This document shows positions 6,875 through 15,456 of a stretch of DNA of 24,939 nt, piece after piece (position 1 is the first letter of the stretch; each line of letters begins with the position of its first letter). The notes under the pieces were generated by a model that did no database searches, was not told where the DNA came from, and was given only the letters and a program-made list of their open reading frames with translations. The stretch is from positions 1 through 24,939 of the forward strand of contig JBKHCM010000035.1 in NCBI GenBank assembly GCA_046541805.1, given 5' to 3'. The position numbers were made by a program, and so were the translations under genes. Source of the stretch: JAAAPF01 sp046541805 (GTDB taxonomy: Bacteria; Pseudomonadota; Alphaproteobacteria; Geminicoccales; Geminicoccaceae).

Positions 6875-7812
6875 GCGCGGCCGCGAACAGCCCCGCCGGG
6901 CTCCTGCCGTCGCCGTGCATCGGCGTCTGCCGGCTCGACGAGGCCACCGGCTGGTGCGTCGGCTGCGGGCGTGCCGGCGCGGAGCTCTTCGGCTGGAGCG
7001 AGCTGCCGGCCGCGCGCCAGCGCGCGGTCTGGGCCGAGCTGCCGGCGCGGATGGCGCAGCTGCGCCGGCCGGTGCGCGTGGCACCCTGGGGCGTGACCGC
7101 GCTGATGCCCAAGCTGCGCGCGCTCACGGGCAAGCCCGGCACGGTCTGGAGCGTGGGCGGGCCGGGGGCGTCGGCCGAGTTCATGGCGAGCCCGGCGGCA
7201 CCGGTGACCGTCGAGGCCGCCGGCGCCGGCCTGCTCGCCCGCCACCGCGAGGGCGCCATCGCCTTCACACCCAAGGCCGGCGTGCGCGGCTTCGTGCGCG
7301 AGAGCGACGAGGCCGGCCGCGAGCTGATCCTGGCGCGCTACCGGGTCGGCCGCCGCCGGCCGCCGGCGAAGGTCGTCACCGAGCTCGGCGCCGACGAGGC
7401 CACGCTCGACCCCGCCGCGCGCTGGCACGTCCGCTTCGATCTGGGCCTCGGCCAGCCGGCCTACCGTTTTTGCGTGCGCACCGCCGAGGACGGGCTGCTG
7501 GCGACGCTGCGCGAGGCCACCGGTGCCGCCTTCACCGCCCGGCTCGACCTCGCCCGCGCGCTGGTGGCGGCGAGCCCGACCCGCGTCGTCGCCACCAGTG
7601 CCGGCCGCTGCGAGGTGACGGGCCCGATCCCCCGCGCCGGCGAGGCGACGCCCGAAGGCCCGCACACCCATCTGCTGCCCGAGCGCCTGGTCCCGCCCGG
7701 CCGCTTCGAGCAGGCGCTCGGCCTGCCCGAAGGCTATCTGGTCGAAGCCCGCATCTTCGCCCGCGCCGAGGCCTGGCAGGCGGCCGGGCTGGATCTGGAC
7801 GGCGACGTGTAA
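6871..7812 (+). CDS. DUF1289 protein with a long unknown C-terminal domain
   Basis: This protein has 313 aa. Residues 14-55 form a DUF1289 domain with four cysteines (C16, C20, C29, C32 in PCIGVC and WCVGCG), a pattern proposed to bind iron-sulfur or zinc. Most DUF1289 proteins are under 100 aa; here about 240 further residues follow. The remainder is soluble, with WGVTALMPKLRAL near 73-85 and a GPHTHLLPE motif at 263-271 whose two histidines could bind metal. I do not recognise a named enzyme in it. The ATGA overlap with cobW means coupled translation and the same B12 control, so a job in cobalt or corrin metabolism is inferred from position only. Confidence 0.75.
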   Translation: MSAAANSPAGLLPSPCIGVCRLDEATGWCVGCGRAGAELFGWSELPAARQRAVWAELPARMAQLRRPVRVAPWGVTALMPKLRALTGKPGTVWSVGGPGASAEFMASPAAPVTVEAAGAGLLARHREGAIAFTPKAGVRGFVRESDEAGRELILARYRVGRRRPPAKVVTELGADEATLDPAARWHVRFDLGLGQPAYRFCVRTAEDGLLATLREATGAAFTARLDLARALVAASPTRVVATSAGRCEVTGPIPRAGEATPEGPHTHLLPERLVPPGRFEQALGLPEGYLVEARIFARAEAWQAAGLDLDGDV

Positions 7813-8225
7813 GGCGCTGGGCGCGGCGGCGAGGTGCCGGCGCCCGTAACCCATTGCGCCGCCACGACGAAACGCCGATCTGGCTTCGCTCCACCACCAC
7901 GCCTCGCGCCCCGCCGCTGTCGCGCCCCTCGGCGACAGCGACTTAAGCTACCACGAATAGGCTTTGCATCCTATAAGGGAACCGCGACCCACGCCCACGC
8001 GGCCCCAGCCCCGGCACCGCGGCGACAGGCCAACCCACCACGACGACCGCGTTGCGCCGGTCGGGGACCGAGGGCCGGATCTACGCGCGATCCAGGCGAC
8101 ATTGCAAAAGCGCGGACATCGGGACTGAGCTCAGACCGGCAGCTCCGTAGAAAGTCGCACGACCGCTTCGGGCCGCCATCGATCACCGCCTCTCGCGGTT
8201 CCGCAGCCTCGCGCCACGGCGGTGT
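7813..8225. other. Convergent intergenic region with a hairpin
   Basis: 413 bases between two converging operons. The clearest structure is a 9-bp perfect hairpin, 7915-7923 pairing with 7932-7940 (core GCTGTCGC/GCGACAGC, 8-nt loop), probably a shared transcription end although no T-run follows. An open frame crosses the region on the + strand but its composition is that of random GC-rich DNA with no motif. I see no other gene or repeat. Confidence 0.5.
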
Positions 8226-9014
8226 TTAAAGCGCTGCCGCCGCCGGGGTGGCGGCCAGCTCCAGGAACGGCAGGAACTTCCGCGCGCGGGCGATCTCGTG
8301 GCGGTCGAGCGTCGCCGTGATCAACGCCGGTGCCTTGCCGGCGCGGGCGAGGTCGCGGCCGTCGGGGGCCGCGATGACGCTCTCGCCCAGATAGGTCTCG
8401 CCCGCGTTCGGCCCGCAATAGTTGGCGTAGGCGACGAAGACGCCGTTCTCGTAGGCGCGCACCGGCACGACCATGCGCGCCACGATCGGCACCCGGTCCC
8501 AAAGCGCGGTCGGCACCAGGATCAGCTCGGCACCGGCGCGGGCGAGGGCGCGGACGTTCTCGGGGAACTCGACGTCGAAGCAGACCAGAAGGCCGAGCTT
8601 GACGCCCTCCCAGGTGACGACCGTGGTCTCCGCGCCCGGCTCGAACAGGCTTTCGACCGCGAAGGGCGGCAGGGCGCGCTTGGCGTGGCGGGCGAGCGGC
8701 CGGCCGTCGCGGTCGACCAGCCGGGCGGCGTTGTGGCGGCCGTGGGCGGTGTGGTCGACGGTGCCGTAGACGAGCGCCACCCGGTGCCGGCGGGCGAGGT
8801 CGGCGAGCGCGCCCTCGGCCGCGTGCGCCGCCGCGTCGTCGTAGGCGGCGACGCGCGCATAGGGGCCGTAGCCGGTGGTGAAGAGCTCGGGGCAGAGGAC
8901 GAGGTCGAGCGGCGCGTCGCCGTCGGCGCAAGGGGCGGCGAGGGCGGCGTCGAGCCGCGCCAGGCGGTCCTCGAACGCGCTTTCGGCCGTGTCCTGGAAG
9001 ACACCCAGCCGCAT
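8226..9014 (-). CDS. Carbon-nitrogen hydrolase (nitrilase-superfamily amidase)
   Basis: This 262-aa cytoplasmic amidase has a complete triad: E43 in LCPELFTTGYG, K112 in HAKRALPP and C145 in LLVCFDVEFPE. The short length and the TGYGPYA and DVEFPEN segments resemble the aliphatic or stereoselective amidases and omega-amidase-like branch more than true nitrilases. The substrate cannot be fixed. The start ATG shares one base with the stop of the M24-like gene (TGATG, 9012-9016), so the two are translated together. Lying behind the NAGGN genes, it might release amide nitrogen from a glutamine-amide compound, but that is inference. It ends 8 bases past a helix-forming LEAATPAAA tail. Confidence 0.88.
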   Translation of the reverse strand: MRLGVFQDTAESAFEDRLARLDAALAAPCADGDAPLDLVLCPELFTTGYGPYARVAAYDDAAAHAAEGALADLARRHRVALVYGTVDHTAHGRHNAARLVDRDGRPLARHAKRALPPFAVESLFEPGAETTVVTWEGVKLGLLVCFDVEFPENVRALARAGAELILVPTALWDRVPIVARMVVPVRAYENGVFVAYANYCGPNAGETYLGESVIAAPDGRDLARAGKAPALITATLDRHEIARARKFLPFLELAATPAAAAL

Positions 9015-10171
9015 CAGGCGCCGAGGACGCGCAGCTCGCGCGGGTGGTCGGTGAGGTACTCGACGCCGTCCTTGGTGACGACGACGCTGTCGCCGACGCG
9101 GCCGCCGAGCCGACCCTGCAGGCCGAGGCCGGTGTTCACGACGAAGGTCATGTTCTCCTTGATGAGCGTGCGGTCGCCGGCCTTGAGCTGGGGCGGCTCC
9201 AGGGGGGCGAGGCCGATGCCGCGGCCGATGCGGTCGTTGGGCTCGAGCCCGGCCGCGCGGAACACCGCCTCGGCGGCGTGGTAGGCGTCCTCGGCGTGGG
9301 CGCCGGGCTTGAGCTTGGCCAGCGCCGCCTGCTCGGCCTCGAGCGCGACGTCGTAGAGCCGGCGGCCCTCCTCGTCGACCTGGCCCAGATAGTAGGTGCG
9401 GTCCATGCCGAGGCGGTAGTGGCGGAAGGTGAGGACGCCGCCGAGGCCGATATGGATCGGATCGCCGCGGCGGTAGCGCCGGGTGCCGGCGCGGCGGTGG
9501 AGCATGGCCGTCTCGGCCCCGCTCTGCAGCAGCACCAGATCGTGGATGAGCGGGGTGATCAAGGTCTCGGTGGTGATGAGTTCGGCGGCCTTGCGGGTGC
9601 CGGCCGCCATCAGCGCCAGCGCGGTCTCGTATTCCGGCACGCCCTCGGCGATGGACTCCTCCGCCGCCACCATCATCGCCCGGCCGACCTCGCCGGCTTG
9701 GCGCATGATCCCGAGTTCCTCCGGCGACTTCACCATGCGCAGCTCGGCGATGGTCGGGCCGATGTCGACGATCGGCACGCCGCGGTAGCGGTCCTGCAGA
9801 AAGGTGCTCTCCATCGCCGGCATGTGCTGGACCTCGGCGCCGATGCGGCCGGGGCGCGTGCCGAGCGCGCCGGCGAGGACGGTGTCCCAGCTGTGCGGGC
9901 CGGCGTCGTCGTAGGGCCGGACGTCGTCGATCCAGGTCATCCGCTCGGCCATCTCCACCTCGAGGCGCGGCGTGATGACGATCGGCGGTTCGCCGTGGTG
10001 CAGGAGCAGGAAGGTCAGCCGACCGAACTCGACGTTCAGATAGCCCCAAAAACCCGCCAGATAGGCGATCGAGCTCTCGTCGGTGACGATGGCGATCTCG
10101 ACGCCGGCGGCGTGCAGGCGTGACTGCAGCGCCTCGGTCCGTCGCTTCGCCTCGTCCTGGGTCACCGGCAT
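9014..10171 (-). CDS. M24-fold (creatinase/prolidase-like) protein without metal ligands
   Basis: This 385-aa protein has a creatinase N-terminal domain (about 1-140) and a pita-bread M24 domain (about 150-385). Metal-dependent M24 peptidases use Asp, Asp, His, Glu, Glu. Here the first Asp block reads HIGLGGV, the second LGMDRT with Gly at the Asp position, the GHGIG histidine reads GRGIGL, the IEPG glutamate reads VNTG and the final Glu is Gly (RVGDSVVV). All five ligands are therefore replaced. It may be a metal-free hydrolase like creatinase or a binding protein. I chose the ATG at 10171: AGGAGGG lies about nine bases upstream, and the upstream ATGs at 10180 and 10228 fit worse. It is coupled to the amidase gene downstream. 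Confidence 0.85.
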   Translation of the reverse strand: MPVTQDEAKRRTEALQSRLHAAGVEIAIVTDESSIAYLAGFWGYLNVEFGRLTFLLLHHGEPPIVITPRLEVEMAERMTWIDDVRPYDDAGPHSWDTVLAGALGTRPGRIGAEVQHMPAMESTFLQDRYRGVPIVDIGPTIAELRMVKSPEELGIMRQAGEVGRAMMVAAEESIAEGVPEYETALALMAAGTRKAAELITTETLITPLIHDLVLLQSGAETAMLHRRAGTRRYRRGDPIHIGLGGVLTFRHYRLGMDRTYYLGQVDEEGRRLYDVALEAEQAALAKLKPGAHAEDAYHAAEAVFRAAGLEPNDRIGRGIGLAPLEPPQLKAGDRTLIKENMTFVVNTGLGLQGRLGGRVGDSVVVTKDGVEYLTDHPRELRVLGA

Positions 10172-10285
10172 GGCGCGCATCCCTCCTGTTGGGCCTCGAA
10201 GCTGCGCGCCCATGATGACGATGCGCACGACGCACGCAATCGGCGCGAACCGCGCTTCGCCTTAGGTCGATCGGAACACCGTCGG

Positions 10286-10309
10286 GCCGCCGCCCGCGCC
10301 GGCGGCGGC
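10286..10309. terminator. 9-bp GC hairpin between M42 peptidase and M24-like genes
   Basis: 10286-10294 pairs perfectly with 10301-10309 around a 6-nt loop, in the 177-bp gap after the NAGGN peptidase stop. There is no T-run on either strand. It may end or weaken NAGGN operon transcription before the M24-like gene, or be processed RNA. Confidence 0.4.
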
Positions 10310-10348
10310 GCGTGGCCGGCCATCGAGCTGCGGCCGATCGGCGCCCGC

Positions 10349-11521
10349 TCAGCCGGGCTCGACCTCCGGCAGCTCGCTGTCGCGGCTCAGCTCCTGCTCG
10401 GCCTCGGCCATCGGCTGGGTGGTGAAGCCCTTGAGGCTGGCGAGGTCGCGGGCGTCGCGGCTGATCTCGATCGAGCTCGAGATGTAGGCGGTCACCAGCT
10501 CGGCGAGCGAGCGGAGCGCGTGCATGTGGATGCGCTCGTAGCCGTGGCTGGAATCGACCCCGAAGGTGATCAAGGCGGTGCGCACGTCGGCGCCGGCTTC
10601 GAGCGCCGAGGCGCTGTCGGAGCGGTAGTGCTTGAAGATGTCGCGTTGAAAGCGGATGTCCTGCTCGTGGCAGAGCCGGATCAGCTTGTGGGTCAGGTGG
10701 TAGTCGAACGGCCCGGTCTGATCGGCCATCGCGACGGTGACGCCGAACTCCGAGCTGTTCTGGCCAGGCGCGGTGGTGCCGTTGTCGATCGTCACCATGG
10801 CGGCGACCTCCGGCGGCAGCACCGCCGAGGCGCCGTGGCCGACCTCCTCGGTGATGGTGAGGGTCCAAAAGACGTCGACCGGCGGGGTGATGCCCTCGCG
10901 CCGCGTCGCCTCCAGCGCGGCGAGCATGACCGCGACGCCGGCCTTGTTGTCGAGATGGCGCGAGACGATGAAGCCGTTGTCGAGGAACTCGGGCTGCGGG
11001 TCGACGGCGACGAAGTCGCCCACCGCGATGCCGAGGGCGTCGAGATCGTGCGCGTGGCGGGCGAAGGCGTCGACGCGCAGTTCGACGTGATCCCAGCTCG
11101 CCGGCTGGGTGTCGATCTGCTCGTTGAAGGTGTGACCCGAGGCCAAAAGCGGCAGGATCGTGCCCCGATACCCGCCGGCGCCGGAGAACACCGTGCAGCG
11201 CGCACCCTCGGCGAAGCGCGCCGACCAGGTCCCGATCGGCACGAGCTCGAGCCGGCCGTTGGCCTTGAGGCCCTTCACCTGGGCGCCGAGGGTGTCGAGA
11301 TGGCCGATGATGGCGCGCGCCGGGCGGCGGCTGACGCCCTCGGTGACGGCGCGGATGGCGCCGCGGCGGGTGAGCTCGAAGGGGACGTCGAGGCGCGCCA
11401 GCTCGTCGCAGACCTCGCGGACGATGGTGTCGGTGTAGCCGGTGGGGCTGGGGACCGTCAGCAGGCGGCGGAGCTGGCGGATCAGATAGCTCGTGTCGAT
11501 CGGCAAGCGACCGGTGGTCAA
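10349..11521 (-). CDS. NAGGN-system M42-family peptidase
   Basis: This 390-aa protein belongs to the metallopeptidase group repeatedly found as the third gene of NAGGN osmolyte operons. Visible ligands are H74/D76 in AIIGHLDTLG, Asp in SRHLDNKAG, the catalytic pair in TITEEVGHG, and a late His in VDSSHGYERIH. It most likely acts on the osmolyte or its precursors, perhaps recycling the dipeptide, though the real substrate is not established. The start is TTG at 11521: GGAGG lies six bases upstream, the TTG overlaps the stop of ngg (TTGA), and the N-terminus LPIDTSYLIRQLRRLL fits the family. The C-terminus ends in an acidic tail. Confidence 0.9.
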   Translation of the reverse strand: MTTGRLPIDTSYLIRQLRRLLTVPSPTGYTDTIVREVCDELARLDVPFELTRRGAIRAVTEGVSRRPARAIIGHLDTLGAQVKGLKANGRLELVPIGTWSARFAEGARCTVFSGAGGYRGTILPLLASGHTFNEQIDTQPASWDHVELRVDAFARHAHDLDALGIAVGDFVAVDPQPEFLDNGFIVSRHLDNKAGVAVMLAALEATRREGITPPVDVFWTLTITEEVGHGASAVLPPEVAAMVTIDNGTTAPGQNSSEFGVTVAMADQTGPFDYHLTHKLIRLCHEQDIRFQRDIFKHYRSDSASALEAGADVRTALITFGVDSSHGYERIHMHALRSLAELVTAYISSSIEISRDARDLASLKGFTTQPMAEAEQELSRDSELPEVEPG

Positions 11522-13311
11522 ACGGCACCTCCGACCCAGGCCTCGCGCGCCGCGAGCGGCATCGACTGGGGGAAGAGGAGGTCGATGAAGCGCTCGGCCG
11601 TGGGCTGGGGCTCATGGTTGGCGAGGCCGGGACGCTCGTTGGCCTCGATGAAGACGTACTCCGGGGCCTGCGGGCTTGGCACCATGAAATCGATGCCGGT
11701 CACCGGAATTTCGATCGTCCGCGCGATCTTGCAGGCGGCGTCCACCAGCCGTGGGTGCACCCGGTCGGTGACGTCGTGGATGGTGCCGCCGGTGTGGAGG
11801 TTGGCGGTCTTGCGCACCGCCAGGTCGCGGCCGGCCTCGAGCACGGTGTCGAGCGCCACCCCGGCGCGGGCCAGCGCGCGCTCGGTCTCGCCGTCGAGCG
11901 GGATGCGCGACTCGCCGCCGGTCGCGGCCATGCGCCGGCGCGACTGGCGCTCGATGAGCTGGCCGATGGTCGAGCTGCCGTCGCCCACCACCGTCGCCGG
12001 CCGGCGCACCGCCGCCGCCACGAGCTTGTAGTCGATGACGATCAAGCGCAGGTCCATGCCGTCCGCCAGCGCCTCGACCAGCACCCGCTCGCACTGGTTC
12101 TTGGCCTCGGCGACGGCCTTGTCGACCTCGGCCATCGTGGCGAGCCCGACGGCGACGCCCTTGCCCTGCTCGCCGCGGGCGGGCTTGACCACGACCGCGC
12201 CCACCCGCGCCAACAGATCGCCGACGGCGTCGCGGTCGTCGGCGTCCATCTGCTCGGGCACCGCGATGCCGGCGCGCTGGACCATGCGGCGGGTGACCGC
12301 CTTGTCGTCGCAGATGCTCACCGCGACGCCGGTGGTGAGCGCCGACAGGCTCTCGCGGCAATGGATCGAGCGGCCGCCATAGGTGAGGCGGAAGAAGCCG
12401 CCCTCGGCGTCGGTGACGTCGACGTGGATGCCGCGCCGGCGCGCCTCGTCGACGATCAGCCGGGCATAAGGGTTGAGCTCCGCTTCGGGCAGTGGGCCGG
12501 TGAACAGCTTCTCGTTGATCGGGTTCTTGCGCTTGACGGCGAAGACCGGGATGCGGACGAAGCCGAGCTTCTCGTAGAGGCGGATCGCCTCGTGGTTGTC
12601 GTGCAGGACCGAGAGGTCGAGGTATTGGGCGCCGCGCGCCTGGAAATGCTCGGCCAGATGGCGCACCAGCGCCTCGCCGACGCCGGGACGGCGGCACTGC
12701 GGGTCGACCGCCAGGCACCAGAGCGAGCAGCCGCGCTCGGGGTCGTTGAAGGCGCGGCGGTGGTCGATGCCCATCGCCGTGCCCAGGATGGCGCCGGTGT
12801 CCTCGTCCTCGGCGACGAACAGCGTGATCGTGCGGTTCTCGGCCGGGTGCAGCGCGAAGTCCGGCGGCACCGGGACCATGTGCCGCGCCTGGTAGATGCG
12901 GTTGACCGCCTCGAGGTCGACCTCGCCCTTGAGCCGGCGGATGAAGAAGCCGGCGGGCTTGCGGTAGTCGCTCTTGAAGGTGGCGAGATCGAGCCGGAAG
13001 GTGTGCGACGGGTCGAGGAAGAGCTCGGTCGGCGCCGCCGCCAGCACCACGTGCGGGTCGGTGACGTAGAAGGCGATGTCGCGCTCGCCCTGGGCCTCGC
13101 GCTCGAGCGCCGCCACCAGCGCCTCGTTCGAGGTGAAGGTGTTGGCGAAGAGGAGCCGGCCCCAGCCGCAATCCAGGCTGGCGTTGGGGGTGACGTCGTC
13201 GTGGGGCGTTTGACCGTCGTAGCGGACCGACGGCGCGCGCAGGCGCTGGATGCGGTGCTGCAGGGCCTGGGTGAAGCGGGGCCGGCGGGGCGTGTCGCGC
13301 GTCGTGGTCAT
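11518..13311 (-). CDS. ngg: N-acetylglutaminylglutamine synthetase (GNAT plus ATP-grasp)
   Basis: This 597-aa fusion enzyme of the NAGGN pathway is predicted to acetylate glutamine and ligate a second glutamine using ATP. A GNAT acetyltransferase domain spans roughly residues 110-275, with the acetyl-CoA loop at CRRPGVGEALVRHL and a C-terminal HEAIRLYEKLGF strand. An ATP-grasp ligase follows at about 300-590, with VVVKPARGEQGKGVAVGL, the magnesium-binding VFIEANERPGL and a C-terminal FIDLLFPQ. The ATG at 13311 has GAGG five bases upstream; a GTG at 13317 is possible. The gap to the asnO stop is 7 bases and the stop overlaps the peptidase start, so the three genes form one translation-coupled unit. 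Confidence 0.94.
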   Translation of the reverse strand: MTTTRDTPRRPRFTQALQHRIQRLRAPSVRYDGQTPHDDVTPNASLDCGWGRLLFANTFTSNEALVAALEREAQGERDIAFYVTDPHVVLAAAPTELFLDPSHTFRLDLATFKSDYRKPAGFFIRRLKGEVDLEAVNRIYQARHMVPVPPDFALHPAENRTITLFVAEDEDTGAILGTAMGIDHRRAFNDPERGCSLWCLAVDPQCRRPGVGEALVRHLAEHFQARGAQYLDLSVLHDNHEAIRLYEKLGFVRIPVFAVKRKNPINEKLFTGPLPEAELNPYARLIVDEARRRGIHVDVTDAEGGFFRLTYGGRSIHCRESLSALTTGVAVSICDDKAVTRRMVQRAGIAVPEQMDADDRDAVGDLLARVGAVVVKPARGEQGKGVAVGLATMAEVDKAVAEAKNQCERVLVEALADGMDLRLIVIDYKLVAAAVRRPATVVGDGSSTIGQLIERQSRRRMAATGGESRIPLDGETERALARAGVALDTVLEAGRDLAVRKTANLHTGGTIHDVTDRVHPRLVDAACKIARTIEIPVTGIDFMVPSPQAPEYVFIEANERPGLANHEPQPTAERFIDLLFPQSMPLAAREAWVGGAV

Positions 13312-13318
13312 CGCCACC

Positions 13319-15088
13319 TCAGATGCCGTGTTCTTGAAGCCACAGTTCCACGAGCCCGACCTGCCAGAGCTCCGAGCCGCGCAGGGGCGTGATGTGCTCG
13401 GCGGGGGCCGCGAACAGCCGATCGAGATACGCCCGGCGGAAGAGGCCGCGCTCCTCGGCGGCGCGGCTGGAGAGCGCGTCCTTCACCATCTCGAGATAGG
13501 GACCATCGAGGTATTTGAGCGCCGGGACGGGGAAATAGCCCTTCGGGCGGTCGATCACCTCCGCCGGCAGCACCTGGCGGGCGACATCCTTCAAGATGCC
13601 CTTGCCGCCGTCGGCGAGCTTGTGCTCCGGCGGGATGCGCGCCGCGAGCTCGACCAGCTCGTGGTCGAGAAAGGGCACGCGCGCCTCGAGCCCCCAGGCC
13701 ATCGTCATGTTGTCGACCCGCTTCACCGGGTCGTCGACGAGCATGACCGTGCTGTCCAGCCGCAGCGCCTGGTCGACGGGCGAGGGCGCGCCGGGCCTGG
13801 CGAAGTGGCGCTCGACGAAGGCGCGCGGGACGTCGCCGTCGAGCCAGGCGTCCTCGAGATGCTCGCCCAGGCGCCGGCGGTCGCGGTCGAAGAAGACGCG
13901 GGCGTAGTCGTCCACCGCGGCGTTCGAGGTCGCGAGCGGCGGGTACCAGTGATAGCCGGCGAAGACCTCGTCGGCGCCCTGGCCCGACTGCACCACCTTC
14001 ACCTGCTTGGCGACCTCGCGCGACAAGAGGAAGAAGCCGACATTGTCGTAGGAGACCATCGGCTCGGACATCGCGGCGATGGTGCGCGGCAGCTCGTGCA
14101 CGAGGTCCTTCGAGGGTACGAAGATCTGGTGGTGCTCGGTGCCGTAGAGGCCCGCGACCAGATCGGAGTACTTGAACTCGTCGCCGTGCTCGCCCTTGGC
14201 GGCCTCGAAGCCGATCGAGAAGGTCTTGAGCCCCGCCTGGCCGCGGCGGGCGAGGAGCGCCACGATCAGGCTCGAATCCACCCCGCCGGAGAGCAGCACG
14301 CCCACCGGGACGTCGGCCACCATGCGTCGGTCGACGGCGGTCTCCAAGGCCGCCAGCACCCGCTCGCGCCAGACCTCGCGCGGGGTCTCGATGTCCTCCG
14401 GCGTGCGCTCGAAGGCGAGCTCCCAAAAGACGTGGTCCGTCGTCTCGCCCGTGGGCTCGACCACACGCAAGGTTGCCGGCGGCAGCTTGCGCACGCTTTT
14501 GAGGATCGTCCACGGCGCCGGCACCACCGCATGCCAGCTCATGTAGAAGGCGAGGGCTTCGGGGTCGAGGCCGGTGTCGACGCCGCCCGCCGCCACCAAG
14601 GCGGGCAGCGAGGAGGCGAAGCGCAGCGCGCCGTCGGTCCGGGCGACGTAGAGCGGCTTGATGCCGAAGCGGTCGCGCCCGAGCACGACCCGGCCGCTCT
14701 CGCGCTCGACGATGGCGAAGGCGAACATGCCGTGCAGCCGCTTGGGAAAGTCGAGGCCCCAGGCGTGGTACGCCTTGAGCATGACCTCGGTGTCGCCGGT
14801 CGAAAAGAAGCGGTAGCCCGCGGCCTCGAGCTCGGCCCTGAGCTCGGGGTAGTTGTAGATGCAGCCGTTGAAGACGATCGAGAGGCCGAGCTCGGGGTCG
14901 GTCATCGGCTGCTCGGCCTTGGCCGACAGGTCGATGATCTTCAAGCGGCGGTGGCCGAGCGCGATCCGGTCGCGGGCGATCAGCCCCGCGGCGTCGGGGC
15001 CGCGCGGGGCGAGGCTCGCCGCCATGGCGCCGACGGCGCCGACGTCCGCCGCCCGGCCGAAGGCGATCTCCCCGCAGATGCCGCACAT
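13319..15088 (-). CDS. asnO: N-acetylglutaminylglutamine amidotransferase (asparagine synthase family)
   Basis: This 589-aa class II glutamine amidotransferase is predicted to convert N-acetylglutaminylglutamine to its C-terminal amide, the osmolyte NAGGN. The start is the ATG at 15088, because the nucleophile must be Cys2 (MCGICGE) and GGAGGG lies eight bases upstream; the longer open frame to 15271 is not used. The glutaminase domain (1 to about 200) has SLAPRGPDA, GHRRLKIIDLS and FNGCIYNYPELR. The synthetase domain has the PP-loop SGGVDSS at 267-273 and later DKGPKGYFPVP-type residues (DRPKGYFPVPALKYL). Length and order with ngg and the M42 peptidase match NAGGN operons in other proteobacteria. 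Induction by salt is expected from the family. Confidence 0.94.
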   Translation of the reverse strand: MCGICGEIAFGRAADVGAVGAMAASLAPRGPDAAGLIARDRIALGHRRLKIIDLSAKAEQPMTDPELGLSIVFNGCIYNYPELRAELEAAGYRFFSTGDTEVMLKAYHAWGLDFPKRLHGMFAFAIVERESGRVVLGRDRFGIKPLYVARTDGALRFASSLPALVAAGGVDTGLDPEALAFYMSWHAVVPAPWTILKSVRKLPPATLRVVEPTGETTDHVFWELAFERTPEDIETPREVWRERVLAALETAVDRRMVADVPVGVLLSGGVDSSLIVALLARRGQAGLKTFSIGFEAAKGEHGDEFKYSDLVAGLYGTEHHQIFVPSKDLVHELPRTIAAMSEPMVSYDNVGFFLLSREVAKQVKVVQSGQGADEVFAGYHWYPPLATSNAAVDDYARVFFDRDRRRLGEHLEDAWLDGDVPRAFVERHFARPGAPSPVDQALRLDSTVMLVDDPVKRVDNMTMAWGLEARVPFLDHELVELAARIPPEHKLADGGKGILKDVARQVLPAEVIDRPKGYFPVPALKYLDGPYLEMVKDALSSRAAEERGLFRRAYLDRLFAAPAEHITPLRGSELWQVGLVELWLQEHGI

Positions 15089-15456
15089 GCGCGTTCCCTC
15101 CCTACCGCGACGCGACGCTCGCGGGTTAGACGCCGCGTCGCGCGAGGTCAAACGGACGAAGTTGTTCGGACCGCCGGGCTTCGCCGCGCCGTGCAAGAGG
15201 CGTACCATCTCGGAGCGGGGCCGGCCGACCCGTTCCGGGCGCCGCCCGCGATCCAAAGCGCTGCCCAGCAACGCGGCAGGGTGCTCGTGCGTTGCGTCGG
15301 CGGTGTGTCCAGGTCCCGCCGGCGGCGGTGCCTCGCATGCCGCCTAGACCCTCACCGCGCCACCCTCGACGCATCGGCGGGGCGGGCTAGGTCACCGGCC
15401 ACGACGGGGGTTTGCCGGCCGGCGCCAAACCCGCGCGCCGCTTAAGTGGAGGAGGG
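15089..15456. other. Divergent intergenic region between asnO and cydA
   Basis: 368 bases that must hold the promoters of both the NAGGN operon (-) and the cyd operon (+). A 9-bp inverted repeat, CGCGACGCG (15106-15114) and CGCGTCGCG (15134-15142), lies in the probable asnO leader. I could not identify a convincing sigma-70 pair, an FNR-type TTGAT-N4-ATCAA site or another named operator. The GTGGAGGAGGG just before 15457 is the cydA SD. Confidence 0.45.

Noticed and set aside
7834..8229. 131-codon + strand frame in the convergent gap
   Set aside because: Pro/Arg/Ala-rich random-like sequence, no SD, no motif.
11614..13392. A 592-codon + strand frame opposite ngg
   Set aside because: Shadow of the GNAT/ATP-grasp gene, which has full domain motifs.
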